Assembly: GCA_050734155.1 (NCBI GenBank)
Contig: JBOHUD010000023.1
Span: 1-64,000 of the forward strand
Reading direction: 5' to 3'
Length of the DNA stretch: 64,000 bases
DNA from: Aeolococcus sp050734155
GTDB lineage: Bacteria > Chloroflexota > Dormibacteria > Aeolococcales > Aeolococcaceae
The notes beneath the pieces were generated by a model that did not search any database, was not told the DNA's origin, and saw only the letters and a program-made list of their open reading frames with translations. Within the stretch, counting starts at the first letter, position 1. Each line of letters opens with the position of its first letter. Below are positions 15,970 through 24,685 of the stretch, piece by piece. Position numbers and translations under genes: made by a program.

Positions 15970-17673
15970 TCACGCACCCGGTTGGGCATCGATGACCACC
16001 CGACCTCGATCCCCGTCCACGGCGACGAGCCGGGTGCCGCCCTGGCCGAGGAGGGCGAAGAGCCGCTCATGGTCGCAACCAACCACCGCGGCCACACCGC
16101 GCGATCGGGCCACCTCGAGAAGGTGCGCCGCGCCGCTTCCGCCGGCGGTCACAAGTCCGGCTGCGCCCCACAGCAGCGGCGCCAGCTGGGGGATCGGGCG
16201 GGGCGCGACCAGCACCATGCGGGGGCGACGCAGGGCACCGGCTGGCAGGCCACGCTCCACGACCGACGTACCTGCCCCTGAACCCGCCGACGCCGGTTCA
16301 CCGGACAGCTCCGTGCCGGTCGCGCCCACCGCCGCACAGATGAAGGGCTCCCAGCGCAGCAGGGCGCGGCGCCGGGTGTCGCGACGACGTTGCCAGGCGC
16401 GTGCCGGCTCGGCCGCGGCGAGGAGATGGTCGACATCGGCCGGGGTCATCGCCCACATGTCCTCGACGGCGGAGATGATCTCCATGTCCCGCAGCCATGC
16501 TGCCACCCTCCCGAGGTCGGCCAGAAGTGCGGCCAGGTCGCCGGCCGGGCTCGGAGGTGCGGCCGCGAGCTGAGCGACGGCGGCGGCCAGGTCACCTCCG
16601 CGCAGCTCGGCGAGGACTGCTGACGCCCCCTGCCCGGTGGTGCCGTCAGCTCCCCAGGCGCGCGCGCGCAGCGCCCGCGAGAGGGCCTGCGCCGCCACCC
16701 AGGCGGCGGCGGCAGTCTCCCGCGCCGCCGCCGCCGGTGCGGGCAGGGGTGGCCGCGGGGTGTCGGGCGCCACGCCACAGAGAGCCACGGGAAGCACCAT
16801 GTCCTCGCCGAGCCGGCCGGCAAACATGTGGACGAGACGGGCCACGCCGGCCGCGGCCTCCGGCACCGCCCCCTGATCTCGGCGGCTGTGCAGGGTCGTC
16901 GGTCGGCGTGCCCCCCGGCCGGCCTGGAGGAGGACCAGCCGACCGTCGGTGGCGGCCCATTCGATGAGGTCGTATCCCAGCTCCCGCTGCACCGCCAGGC
17001 TCAGCGCCGCCACCTCGGCGAGGAGCCTGGCACCGGCGAGTGCCAGGCCCGGGCCCCGAGCCACACCATCGGCGTCGACCACAGCGCCGTCGCCGCGTGA
17101 CCACCCCGCCAGGAGCGGGGCGGGCGGTCCCGCCACCGCCACCACCGTCACCTCGCCGGCGCTCACCTGGGCCGTGCCCGAGACCGAGGGCTGGACCCGC
17201 GGCTGGATGAGCACAGCCATGGGGTGGGGAACGGCGGCATCAGCAGCGCCTCCGGCCGCCAGCCCGGGATCGAGAAGCGCGGACGCCCACACCCCACGCA
17301 CCGCGGTGGCAACCTCGGCAGGGGTCACCCCGACGTACGAGCTGAACGCGCCCGCGTACCCTGGCGCGACCTCCAGCGGAGACGAGGAGCGAACCACGAG
17401 ATCGTCCCCGAGCGCGCCCACCTCTGCCTCGAGCCCCGCCAGGGAGGGCGCTGACGTGCTCATCACGAGAAGACGGGCGGCGTGGACGCCGCCGGCCTCG
17501 ATGTCACGGGCGGCTGCCGCCAGCAGGCCGGCATCGGCGCCGATCGGGATCACCATCCCGGGCAGGGCGGGGAGCCGGCAGCGCAGCGCGCGGCCCAGAG
17601 CGGCGGCCTTGCCGCCGACCCGCGCCACCTCGAGGCAGCGCTCGCCGTGCAGCGAGAGCACCTCGACGCTCAC
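15970..17673 (-). CDS. Two-domain PEP-synthase-like dikinase (ATP-binding plus phosphohistidine domain)
   Basis: A 567-residue protein with an N-terminal PEP/pyruvate-binding ATP-grasp domain (VGGKAAALGRAL; VVRSSSPLEVAPGYAGAFSS; MAVLIQPRVQPSVSG), a helical alanine-rich middle and a C-terminal swivelling domain with the catalytic histidine in GGSGAAHLLEVARSRGVAAV. The PEP/pyruvate TIM barrel of PEP synthase is missing. The layout recalls phenylphosphate synthase and rifampin phosphotransferase, which use ATP to phosphorylate a small organic substrate through phosphohistidine. The GTG at 17673 lies four bases after the M24 stop, so the pair is coupled. The acceptor is unknown. Confidence 0.75.
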   Translation of the reverse strand: MSVEVLSLHGERCLEVARVGGKAAALGRALRCRLPALPGMVIPIGADAGLLAAAARDIEAGGVHAARLLVMSTSAPSLAGLEAEVGALGDDLVVRSSSPLEVAPGYAGAFSSYVGVTPAEVATAVRGVWASALLDPGLAAGGAADAAVPHPMAVLIQPRVQPSVSGTAQVSAGEVTVVAVAGPPAPLLAGWSRGDGAVVDADGVARGPGLALAGARLLAEVAALSLAVQRELGYDLIEWAATDGRLVLLQAGRGARRPTTLHSRRDQGAVPEAAAGVARLVHMFAGRLGEDMVLPVALCGVAPDTPRPPLPAPAAAARETAAAAWVAAQALSRALRARAWGADGTTGQGASAVLAELRGGDLAAAVAQLAAAPPSPAGDLAALLADLGRVAAWLRDMEIISAVEDMWAMTPADVDHLLAAAEPARAWQRRRDTRRRALLRWEPFICAAVGATGTELSGEPASAGSGAGTSVVERGLPAGALRRPRMVLVAPRPIPQLAPLLWGAAGLVTAGGSGAAHLLEVARSRGVAAVVGCDHERLFALLGQGGTRLVAVDGDRGRVVIDAQPGA

Positions 17674-17677
17674 CAGC

Positions 17678-18910
17678 TCAGCCCGCGACGGTGATCTCTT
17701 TGACCGGGAAGGTGGTGATGAGCTCCGGGCCATCGTCGTGGACGATCAGCATCTCCTCGATCCTCACCCCGAAGTCGTGCACCTTGCCGTGCTGCGTCTC
17801 CAGGGCGAACACCATGCCGGTCTGGATCTCCTGCGGGAAGTCGAGCGACCAGATCCGTGAGATCACCGGCATGTCGTACTGCGCCAGGCCGAGGCCATGG
17901 CCCCAGAGGTTGGCGGCTGCCTGGTCCTCGTCCTGATAGCCCCACGTCTCCTGGGCGGAGGGCCACCTGGCGGCGATGTCGGCTGTGGTTGCGCCCGGTC
18001 TCACCGCCTCGATCGAATCGTAGAGCCACTTCAGGGCGATCTCGTAGTACTCGCGATGCTCCGCTGTCGGGGTGCCGCCAACGCAGTAGGTGCGGTAGTA
18101 GCAGGACTTGAATCCGTTCCAGGTCAGTGCCGCCAAGTCGATGATGACGATCTCGCCGGGCCGGATGATGCGGTCGGAGAAGTTGCGCCAGTTCGGCCAG
18201 GCGTTGGGCCCAGAGGAGACGATGATGTCCTCCACGTCCTCCATGCCGGGGATGTCGAAGAGATACTTCATCCCGAAGGCGGTGACCTGGTTCTCGGTGA
18301 GACCGGGCTTGAGGAACTTCGAGAACTCGTAGTGCAGCGCGTCGCCGATGGCGCCGACGATGCGCATCGCCTCCTGCTCGTCCTGGTTCTTGACCGAGCG
18401 TGCCTCCATCATCGGGGTCATGCCGTCGGTCCAACTGACCCCGGCGCGCTCGAAGGCGCGGATCATGTTGATGTCGATGAAGTCGACGCCGAGCGGCCTG
18501 TCCTTGACGCCGGCCTCCTCCATGGCTTCGAGAAGCGCCCTGGTGAACTTGGCGACCTGCATCTCGGAAGCGGGGCCGGCGGCGCCCTTGATCCACGAGA
18601 AGGAGTGCCGGATGTTCTCCTTGCGCAGCCACGGTGAATGCCTCTCCACGTGGATGCCGATGTCACCCTGCTCGAAGAGGATGGGGTCGCCGCCCTCGGT
18701 GAGCATCGCGTAGCGCAGCCCCGGCTTGAGGCGATTCCATCCCGGCGTCAGGGTCGAGGTGACGTAGCGGACGTTCTCGTCGTACATGAAGAGCATGGCC
18801 CCGAGCCCATGCCGGCTCATTGCCTCGCGGGTCCGCGCCAGGCGATACTCGCGCATCCGCTGCCAGTTGATGCGCTCCTGCCAATCCATGCCAACCATGC
18901 CGAAAGACAT
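17678..18910 (-). CDS. M24/creatinase-fold protein with an altered metal site
   Basis: A 410-residue pita-bread-fold protein with a creatinase-type N-domain (REAMSRHGLGAMLFMYDENV) and M24 C-domain. The first Asp (IIDLAALTW), His (WGHGLGLAQYD) and two Glu (FALETQHG, VRIEEMLI) are recognisable, but the second metal Asp is replaced in GFKSCYYRTY, the position that is also non-metal in creatinase. It is therefore more likely a metal-independent or mono-metal C-N or C-S lyase/hydrolase than a peptidase. The start at 18910 has GAGG upstream. It heads an operon with the dikinase and GlcG-like genes and is divergent from gntR. Confidence 0.82.
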   Translation of the reverse strand: MSFGMVGMDWQERINWQRMREYRLARTREAMSRHGLGAMLFMYDENVRYVTSTLTPGWNRLKPGLRYAMLTEGGDPILFEQGDIGIHVERHSPWLRKENIRHSFSWIKGAAGPASEMQVAKFTRALLEAMEEAGVKDRPLGVDFIDINMIRAFERAGVSWTDGMTPMMEARSVKNQDEQEAMRIVGAIGDALHYEFSKFLKPGLTENQVTAFGMKYLFDIPGMEDVEDIIVSSGPNAWPNWRNFSDRIIRPGEIVIIDLAALTWNGFKSCYYRTYCVGGTPTAEHREYYEIALKWLYDSIEAVRPGATTADIAARWPSAQETWGYQDEDQAAANLWGHGLGLAQYDMPVISRIWSLDFPQEIQTGMVFALETQHGKVHDFGVRIEEMLIVHDDGPELITTFPVKEITVAG

Positions 18911-18989
18911 GCGTGAGGTCCTCGCAAACGACGTGAGACAGAGGGCGTCGGGTCATCGCGGACGCCGGTCCGCCGTGGGGCCGAAACGC

Positions 18990-19000
18990 TACATCATGCA
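18990..19000. promoter_or_regulatory. Candidate GntR operator in the M24/gntR divergent region
   Basis: TACATCATGCA, an 11-mer matching the pattern at 7822 and 22137. It sits between the divergent starts at 18910 and 19126, the expected place for an autoregulatory GntR site. The rest of this 215-bp region shows no clear promoter. Confidence 0.5.
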
Positions 19001-19125
19001 ATCTGCAAAGGTCAAGCCGCGCGCTCGACGTGCCCCTGGGGCACCGGCCGACGCCCAAAGAAGCAGCGTGGATCGTCGACAATGCAGCCACCAGCCGCTG
19101 CAATGCGGCCCCGCATGGAGAGTCG

Positions 19126-19866
19126 ATGACCAGCCTCGGCGGCCTGCAGATCCAGAGCCTCCACACCGCCACCGAACGGCTCACCGCCCACGAGATCGTG
19201 CGCGAGACGCTGCGCCATGCCATCCTCAGCGGCGACCTGCCCGGCGGCACCCACCTGGTCCAGGCGGAGCTCGCCACCCAGCTCAGGGTGAGCACCACGC
19301 CGGTTCGAGAGGCCCTTCGCGACCTGGCGTCGGACCAGCTGATCCGCTTCCACCCCCACCGCGGAGCGGTGGTGCACGAGCTCGACATGGACGAGCTGCG
19401 CGAGATCTACGAGATCCGCAAGGCGCTCGAACCGCTGGCGCTGCGACTGGCCGCGTCGCGCATCACCAAGGAGCAGCTCAGGGCAGCAGCCGCGTTGCAG
19501 GCGCGCATGGAGAAGGAGGCCGATCCTGCCGTGTGGGTGGAGACCAACTGGAAGTTCCACGCCCTGCTCGAGAGTGCCGCGCAGTCACCGCGTCTTGCCA
19601 GCGCTGTCAAGAACGTGCAGGACTCCTCAGCCCTCTACGTCGCGCACGCTGTTCACCTGGAGCGGGGGCGCATGAGAAAGGGCAATGTCGACCACCGTCG
19701 CATCCTGGCGGCGCTGCGGGCGGGCGACGGCGACGGCGCGGCTGAGGCGCTGCGGCGCCACCTCGACTCGACCTTGCAGGCCATCCTGGCCGCCGACGTC
19801 TCCCCCGGCGCGGCCGGCGCCCTCCTCCGACGCGGCTCCCTCGACCCAGGTCACCAACCCGAATGA
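19126..19866 (+). CDS. GntR-family regulator, FCD (FadR-C-terminal) subfamily
   Basis: A 246-residue regulator. The N-terminal winged helix contains LRHAILSGDLPGGTHLVQAE and VSTTPVREALRDLASDQLI, typical of GntR. The all-helical FCD ligand domain follows, with EIYEIRKALEPLALRLAA and the metal-site residues in WKFHALLES and VDHRRILAAL. The ATG at 19126 is preceded by GGAG. FCD regulators sense small organic acids. The three TRCATCRTGCA sites suggest that it controls uptake, the M24-dikinase operon and the HMGL-dehydrogenase operon. Confidence 0.93.
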   Translation: MTSLGGLQIQSLHTATERLTAHEIVRETLRHAILSGDLPGGTHLVQAELATQLRVSTTPVREALRDLASDQLIRFHPHRGAVVHELDMDELREIYEIRKALEPLALRLAASRITKEQLRAAAALQARMEKEADPAVWVETNWKFHALLESAAQSPRLASAVKNVQDSSALYVAHAVHLERGRMRKGNVDHRRILAALRAGDGDGAAEALRRHLDSTLQAILAADVSPGAAGALLRRGSLDPGHQPE

Positions 19867-19885
19867 GAGGCGCCGGCGCGGGAGG

Positions 19886-20779
19886 TCAGGTCCCGGCCTG
19901 CGCGGTCAGCTGCTCGAGGACCGCGAGCACACACGCCGGGTCCTGCTTGGCCCGACCCTGGGCCATCGCCGCCTCGTAGAACTGCGCGCTGAGAGTGAAC
20001 AGCGGCGTGGGGCTGTGCACGCGCTGGGCGAAGCGACGGATGATCTCGATGTCCTTCTGGAACAGCTCCACGCGCATGGTGGGATCGTCGTCGTAGTCGC
20101 CGTCCGCCATGAGCGGTCCACGCACCTGGAACATGCGCGACGCGCCGGCGCCATCGCCGACGACGTCAAGCATCATCCGCGCGTCGAGGCCCGCCCGCCT
20201 GGCCAGAAGGAAGGCCTCGGCCGTGGACATGTTGTGAATCGTGACCAGCAGGTTGGCGATGTATTTGAGCTTGGATCCATTGCCGAATTCACCGGTGTAG
20301 AAGTGGCGCCGGGCCAGGCCGTCCAGCACCGCGTCGACGCGCGTCGCCGCCGCCTCGTCGCCACTCACGTAGGCGACGACGTCCTTGACCCGCGCCTGCG
20401 CGCCGGTGCCGCTGAGCGGACAGTCGAGGACCTCGACACCGAGCGGGGCCAGGGCGTCGCGTGCGGCGAACTTGGCCTCGAGCGGGAGCGTGCTGGTCTC
20501 GATCACCACCGACCGCCCGGTGGCGCGCGAGGCCAGACCACCGGCGCCACCGACCACCGCCTCGAGGGCGGCCACGCTGGGCAGCGAGAGCACCACCGCG
20601 TCCGCGCTCTCGGCGACCGCCGCCGGGGAGTCAACCACCTCCCCGCCCGCCGCGGCGTGGGCATCTCGGCGCTCCGCCGCCACGTCGAAACCGACGACGC
20701 TGAAACCGGCCGCAAGCAGGTTGCCGCCCATGGCCGACCCCATCACGCCCAGGCCAACGACGCCGACTGTGGTGGGCAT
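19886..20779 (-). CDS. NAD(P)-dependent 3-hydroxyisobutyrate-type beta-hydroxyacid dehydrogenase
   Basis: A 297-residue member of the HIBADH / tartronate semialdehyde reductase family. The N-terminal Rossmann motif is GLGVMGSAMGGNLL, the substrate-binding signature reads LDCPLSGTGAQARV and the catalytic Lys lies in NGSKLKYIANLL. It follows the HMGL-like gene by 28 bp on the same strand. It would oxidise a beta-hydroxyacid or reduce a semialdehyde late in the pathway. Confidence 0.92.
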   Translation of the reverse strand: MPTTVGVVGLGVMGSAMGGNLLAAGFSVVGFDVAAERRDAHAAAGGEVVDSPAAVAESADAVVLSLPSVAALEAVVGGAGGLASRATGRSVVIETSTLPLEAKFAARDALAPLGVEVLDCPLSGTGAQARVKDVVAYVSGDEAAATRVDAVLDGLARRHFYTGEFGNGSKLKYIANLLVTIHNMSTAEAFLLARRAGLDARMMLDVVGDGAGASRMFQVRGPLMADGDYDDDPTMRVELFQKDIEIIRRFAQRVHSPTPLFTLSAQFYEAAMAQGRAKQDPACVLAVLEQLTAQAGT

Positions 20780-20807
20780 CAGACCGGGAGCCTCCGCGTG
20801 CCCACCG

Positions 20808-22046
20808 CTAGGCGTGGGAGACCACGGAGTCGGCGATCGCCTTGAAGTCGCCGTCGTCGAGCAGGGCCTTGCGTTCCAGGGAGCGCAGCTTGACCAGCTG
20901 CAGGATCTCGAGGCTCTCCTCCTGGGAGGCGGTCACCCCGATGCGCTCCAGGCCCTCGACGATGTTGTCGATGCCACTGCCCTTGCCGAGCACGATGCGC
21001 GGCCCCGTCTGCCCGACCAGCTCGGGAAGGTAGGGCAGCGACTCGGTGCGGTCCACGTCACGCACGTTGCGCGCCCAGGTGGCGATGATGCCGGACTCGA
21101 TCTCGAAGGTGCGGCTGCCGGTGACCGCCCGGTTGGATGGCTGCTGCACGCCGGAGAGGTCACCCACCAGGCGCGCCAGCCCGGTGAGCGCCTCGGTGCG
21201 GATGCCGAGGTCCTTGCCGTACAGGGTGAGCAGGGTCAGCACCGTCTCCTCCAGCGGGGTGTTGCCGGCGCGCTCGCCGAGGCCGCTGACGGTTACCTGG
21301 ACGCAGGAGGCGCCGGCCGCCGCGGCGATAACCGTGTTGGCCACGCCCATCCCGTAGTCCATGTGGAAGTGTGTCTCCAGGGGGACGTTCAAGCGCTCGC
21401 GGCTGACCTTGACGAATCGCTCCACCGCATGCGGGGTCAGCACGCCGAAGGTGTCGACGAGCCCCAGCGAGTCGACATGACCGTCGCGTGCCACCGTCTC
21501 CACCAGGTTGAGATAGTCCTGCACCGACGCACGGGTGGCGTCGATCGGGAAGAAGGAGACGAGCAGACCGTTGTCGTGCGCGAACTTGGTCGCCTGGATG
21601 GACAGCTCGACCGCCCTCTCCACGCTCCAGCGATAGCCGAGCTCGATGAGGTGCCGGCTCGAGGGGATCTCCATGACGACACCCTGGGCGCCGCAGTCGA
21701 TCGCCACCTGGACGTCCGCCACCATGCAGCGCGAGAAGGCGTAGATGGTCGAGGGCAGGTCGGCGGCGACGATCCGCGAGACGGCCTCGGCGTCGGCGGC
21801 GGAGACGGCGGGAAGGCCCGCCTCGATGCGGTGGACTCCGGCTTCCGAGAGCGCCTCGGCGATGCGCACCTTGTCGTCGGCTGTGAACTCGACCCCCGCC
21901 TGCTGCTCACCATCGCGAAGGGTCACGTCATGGACGGTGATCCTCTCCGGGAAGGCGAAGGCCGCGGCGACCTCGGGATCGTGGTTCCACGGGCTCGTGA
22001 ACCACTGCTCGGTGTGCCAGGGCTCATTGGGGCGGACCGACGACAT
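20808..22046 (-). CDS. DRE-TIM metallolyase (HMG-CoA lyase / isopropylmalate synthase-like)
   Basis: A 412-residue member of the DRE-TIM family. The catalytic motif appears as VTLRDGEQQAG and the metal-binding histidines as ETHFHMDYGMG, with the glycine-rich AGNTPLEETV loop. These enzymes make or break a C-C bond between an acyl-CoA and a ketoacid (isopropylmalate, homocitrate, citramalate synthases; HMG-CoA lyase). It is shorter than LeuA and lacks the regulatory domain. The ATG at 22046 is preceded by GGAGG. Its exact acyl-CoA is unknown. Confidence 0.87.
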   Translation of the reverse strand: MSSVRPNEPWHTEQWFTSPWNHDPEVAAAFAFPERITVHDVTLRDGEQQAGVEFTADDKVRIAEALSEAGVHRIEAGLPAVSAADAEAVSRIVAADLPSTIYAFSRCMVADVQVAIDCGAQGVVMEIPSSRHLIELGYRWSVERAVELSIQATKFAHDNGLLVSFFPIDATRASVQDYLNLVETVARDGHVDSLGLVDTFGVLTPHAVERFVKVSRERLNVPLETHFHMDYGMGVANTVIAAAAGASCVQVTVSGLGERAGNTPLEETVLTLLTLYGKDLGIRTEALTGLARLVGDLSGVQQPSNRAVTGSRTFEIESGIIATWARNVRDVDRTESLPYLPELVGQTGPRIVLGKGSGIDNIVEGLERIGVTASQEESLEILQLVKLRSLERKALLDDGDFKAIADSVVSHA

Positions 22047-22365
22047 GGCTGACCTCCTTGGCGCGAATTCTGCCCGGTCGGTGCCGCCTGCTCGGGCCCC
22101 GCGGCTGACCGTCCTGGGCCCACGGGTATTGCAGGATACATCGTGCACACTGCCGCCAACCACCCCTCTCTGGCCCCAGGTCCTCAGGAGCGGCGGATGG
22201 CGGGTGGCACCGGGGCTGGTGCGGGCGCGCACCTCGACGGTCTGGTCGGAGGGCCCGAAGAGCCCGCTGCGGGCGGCGGTTTCCTCGATCCGAACCTTGA
22301 GCTGTTCGGCGCGGAGACCTCCGGCCGTGGTCGGGCTCGGACGCGCGGCCCTGGAGTCGAACCAA
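22047..22365. other. Intergenic region upstream of the HMGL-like gene
   Basis: About 320 bp separate the HMGL-like start from the broken lipoprotein copy. The only recognisable element is a GntR-type site at 22137-22147. Open frames here are shadows with arginine-rich, unnatural composition. No RNA gene or promoter could be identified with confidence. Confidence 0.5.
22137..22147. promoter_or_regulatory. Candidate GntR operator upstream of the HMGL-like operon
   Basis: TACATCGTGCA, matching the 11-mers at 7822 and 18990 at nine or more positions. It lies about 90 bp upstream of the start at 22046. Confidence 0.5.
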
Positions 22366-22893
22366 ATTCAAACAGGCTCAACCGCCCTGCAGGGGAAGCC
22401 ACGAGGAAGCACGTCTCCTTGGCACGGCCCCGCGAGTAATCGCAGGGTTGCGAATCGCTGGCCGAGGTACCCGGGATGGTCGTCACCCGTCCGACCGCTC
22501 CAGCGGCCAGCTGGACTAGGGCCACCGGCCCGTTCACCGTCGCGTCTGCGACGACCACAGCACCGCCTGGCGTGGCGCTCACACCATGCCGATTCTGGAC
22601 GTGATGCGTCTCCACCGCTGCAGCGGTGGACGGCGCGGCGGCGTCGGCCACCCAGACGACGCCGGAGTCCGCGGCGATTGCCACCGCAGGGCGAGAGCCC
22701 AGATCGACTTGCAGAGAGATGTGCCAGCGCTGCTGACCAACAGCCGTTGGCGAACCGGTCGCCGCCGTCGATGGCGGTGTCGGAGAGCTTGCCGAGCACG
22801 ACGACGCAAAGAGGCAGATGGCCGCAGCCAATGGCGTCCGAATGATGCGCGTCGGGTGCAGTGCGGCGCCCCTCCGCTGATGCCCAGCAGCAC
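22366..22893 (-). pseudogene. Broken paralog of the cassette lipoprotein (gene C, copy 1)
   Basis: This stretch is clearly related to the intact lipoprotein at 46575-47678. It has a lipoprotein-like leader (AAAICLFASSCSA) and shared segments such as HHVQNRHGV, GGAVVVADATVNGPV and TIPGTSASDSQPCDYSRG. Relative to the intact gene the start codon position (GTG at 22893) is out of frame with the leader. About 70 residues are missing from the middle, and similarity stops near 22366, after LSLFEF. It is a dead remnant lying after the intact gene B copy. Confidence 0.75.
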
Positions 22894-22899
22894 CCAGGG

Positions 22900-23514
22900 T
22901 TAGGGCGCTGCCTCGGAAAATCCGTCTGAAACGAAATTGAAGTACACCGTGGCGGAGGTCGCCGACGTGAGTTGCAACCAATCACCGTTGATGTGCGCGA
23001 TCGTGAGTGCGCCCGAAGTGCTGGGGTCGGTGAAGATCCCGACAGGAATGAAGTCCACGCCGCAACCGTCCGACCCCACCTGTTCGGTGTACACGTCCAC
23101 TGCAGGGACCCCCGATGCCGGCGACGTCACGCCGGTTGTGCCCGACCAGATCGCATAGGTCGCGCCCCTGGGCAGCGCCGAGCCCATCCAGCTGCTGTCC
23201 GCGTAGAAGTTTGCCGCAGATCCAAAGGGACCACCCTGCCCGCCGTCGTGAATCCGCGTGTCGGGATACGGCAGCGTGACAGCAGGAACGCATGGCGTTG
23301 CCGCCGGGATCACCACGCTGGACTCAGGCGGCTTGGTGGCACGGGGAGCGGCCTGCGCTTCAGCGATCTGTTGTTGCTCGCGGGCGACGAACTGTTGCTT
23401 TGGTGTCGACGGCGGGGTCGTTGCGACATCTGCCACGGCCAGAACGACACCGATCGCAAGGGCGAAGAGGACGGCCACCGTTGCCGCCACGCGAATTCCA
23501 ACCCTTCTGGTCAT
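22900..23514 (-). CDS. Secreted or membrane-anchored cassette protein B, copy 1
   Basis: A 204-residue protein with an N-terminal membrane anchor or uncleaved signal (RVGIRVAATVAVLFALAIG) and a spacer rich in Gln/Ala. A globular domain follows with GGQGGPFGSAANFYADSSW, ATYAIWSG, a pair of cysteines, and WLQLTSATSATVYFNF. It is a close paralog of the protein at 45955-46578 along its whole length. No known family was recognised. It is the only gene of copy 1 that still has an open frame. Confidence 0.75.
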   Translation of the reverse strand: MTRRVGIRVAATVAVLFALAIGVVLAVADVATTPPSTPKQQFVAREQQQIAEAQAAPRATKPPESSVVIPAATPCVPAVTLPYPDTRIHDGGQGGPFGSAANFYADSSWMGSALPRGATYAIWSGTTGVTSPASGVPAVDVYTEQVGSDGCGVDFIPVGIFTDPSTSGALTIAHINGDWLQLTSATSATVYFNFVSDGFSEAAP

Positions 23515-23589
23515 CGATGAGTCCCACAGGAATGGGTCATGGCATGGCCTCACCACCCAGTGGGCTGATGCTCGACCATCGTGGACTTG

Positions 23590-23618
23590 ACGCTAGCCCA
23601 TGATCGGTCACGAGTCAA
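23590..23618 (-). promoter_or_regulatory. Sigma-70-type promoter of cassette copy 1
   Basis: A -35 box TTGACT (23618-23613) and a -10 box TAGCGT (23595-23590) are separated by exactly 17 bp. The same arrangement and flanking bases (GATTGACTCG; AGTCCACGATGG) occur in copy 2 at 44888. Downstream, an ATG at 23579 opens only nine codons, because gene A is deleted here. Confidence 0.6.
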
Positions 23619-23650
23619 TCTAAATTGGATCGGACGCCGCCGGCGCTCCC

Positions 23651-24685
23651 CTACTCCCGCCCGTGGGACAGCCGTTCGCGCTGGGGAACAATGGTGTATC
23701 TCGGGTCGCGCGCGGACGCCTGCCCCGCCTCGAAGATGCCGAAGCGTAGACAGGCGGATCCCGCCAGCAGCGCCGCTCCCGATGCCGCGGCAAGCACGCG
23801 GCTGCGCCCACCGAGCACCAGCCCACCGATGGCGCCCGCGGCGGTGAGCACCCTGCTGGTGCGCATCAGCCGCCCGGCCCGGCCGGTGCGCAGCGGCTCG
23901 GCGACGATACCCATGCCGCTCTCCAGACGCCGTTCCATGCCCAGCTCGAGCAGCGCTCCACCCGCTGCCAGGAGACGTGCCGGGCGGGCCTGGGCCACGG
24001 GGGCGCCGATGATGCCAAACCCACCCGCGGCCGTCGCCGCCGAGCCCACGAACACAAAGGGCAGCTCGCGCTGCGCCGCGTGCCAGGTCGGGGTGGCGGT
24101 GTCGGAGAGCAGCACGGCGGTGTAGGAGGCCACGCCGGCTCCGAGCGCGGCGGCAGCGATCCCCGCCGGCCGGCCGGTGGCGCCCACCAGGGCACCGAGC
24201 GGGCGGGGCAGAGGGAACGGCATCTCGCTGGCGGCGGCCAGCCCGGCAAGGGGGCCGTACGCCGTGATGATCCAGGTGCCCACCGACATCGGAGAGGTTG
24301 GTTTGGCGACGCGCAGCATGTTGAGGAAGCGCTCCGGTCTGCCGAGGTCGTGGATGAGCGCGGCGAAGCCGGCCCCGATGCCCGCAAGTGCGCCGATGCG
24401 GGCCGTGCGACGCAGCGCCGGGCGGCCGGTCAGGTCCGCGCCCGCCGCGAGCATGGAGGATCCGCCCGCAAGGCCACCGAGGAAGAGGTACGCGGGGATG
24501 TCCGCCTTCCACGGCGAGTGCTTGACCACCGGGCGGCCGTAGTACGAGGTGAACTCGGCCGGCGGCACCATGGCGCGCTCGCCACCCTCGCGGCGGCCGG
24601 TGGACCGGCCGCTGCCGTCCGACCGAGCATCCCGCGCGGCCGGGCTGCGGGTGGCTTCGCCCGGCGCTCGCGCATCCGGGGTCAT
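23651..24685 (-). CDS. NrfD/PsrC-type membrane subunit of formate dehydrogenase
   Basis: A 344-residue integral membrane protein. After a Pro/Arg/Ser-rich N-terminal stretch it has SYYGRPVVKHSPWKADIPAY, then membrane segments with GGLAGGSSMLAAGADLTG, an HDLGRPERFLNMLRVAKPTS loop and SPMSVGTWIITAYGP, all typical of NrfD/PsrC quinone-reactive subunits. It replaces the cytochrome b gamma subunit of E. coli FDH-N. The ATG at 24685 overlaps the FdhB stop (ATGA). It would pass electrons between the FdhB clusters and the quinone pool. Confidence 0.87.
   Translation of the reverse strand: MTPDARAPGEATRSPAARDARSDGSGRSTGRREGGERAMVPPAEFTSYYGRPVVKHSPWKADIPAYLFLGGLAGGSSMLAAGADLTGRPALRRTARIGALAGIGAGFAALIHDLGRPERFLNMLRVAKPTSPMSVGTWIITAYGPLAGLAAASEMPFPLPRPLGALVGATGRPAGIAAAALGAGVASYTAVLLSDTATPTWHAAQRELPFVFVGSAATAAGGFGIIGAPVAQARPARLLAAGGALLELGMERRLESGMGIVAEPLRTGRAGRLMRTSRVLTAAGAIGGLVLGGRSRVLAAASGAALLAGSACLRFGIFEAGQASARDPRYTIVPQRERLSHGRE

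Noticed and set aside
22345..22371. A T-arm-like sequence on the minus strand (TTTGGTTCGACTCCAGG), possibly the 3' end of a tRNA or tmRNA
   Set aside because: The sequence just upstream is lipoprotein-gene homology, no cloverleaf or CCA can be built, and the T-stem needs G-T pairs.
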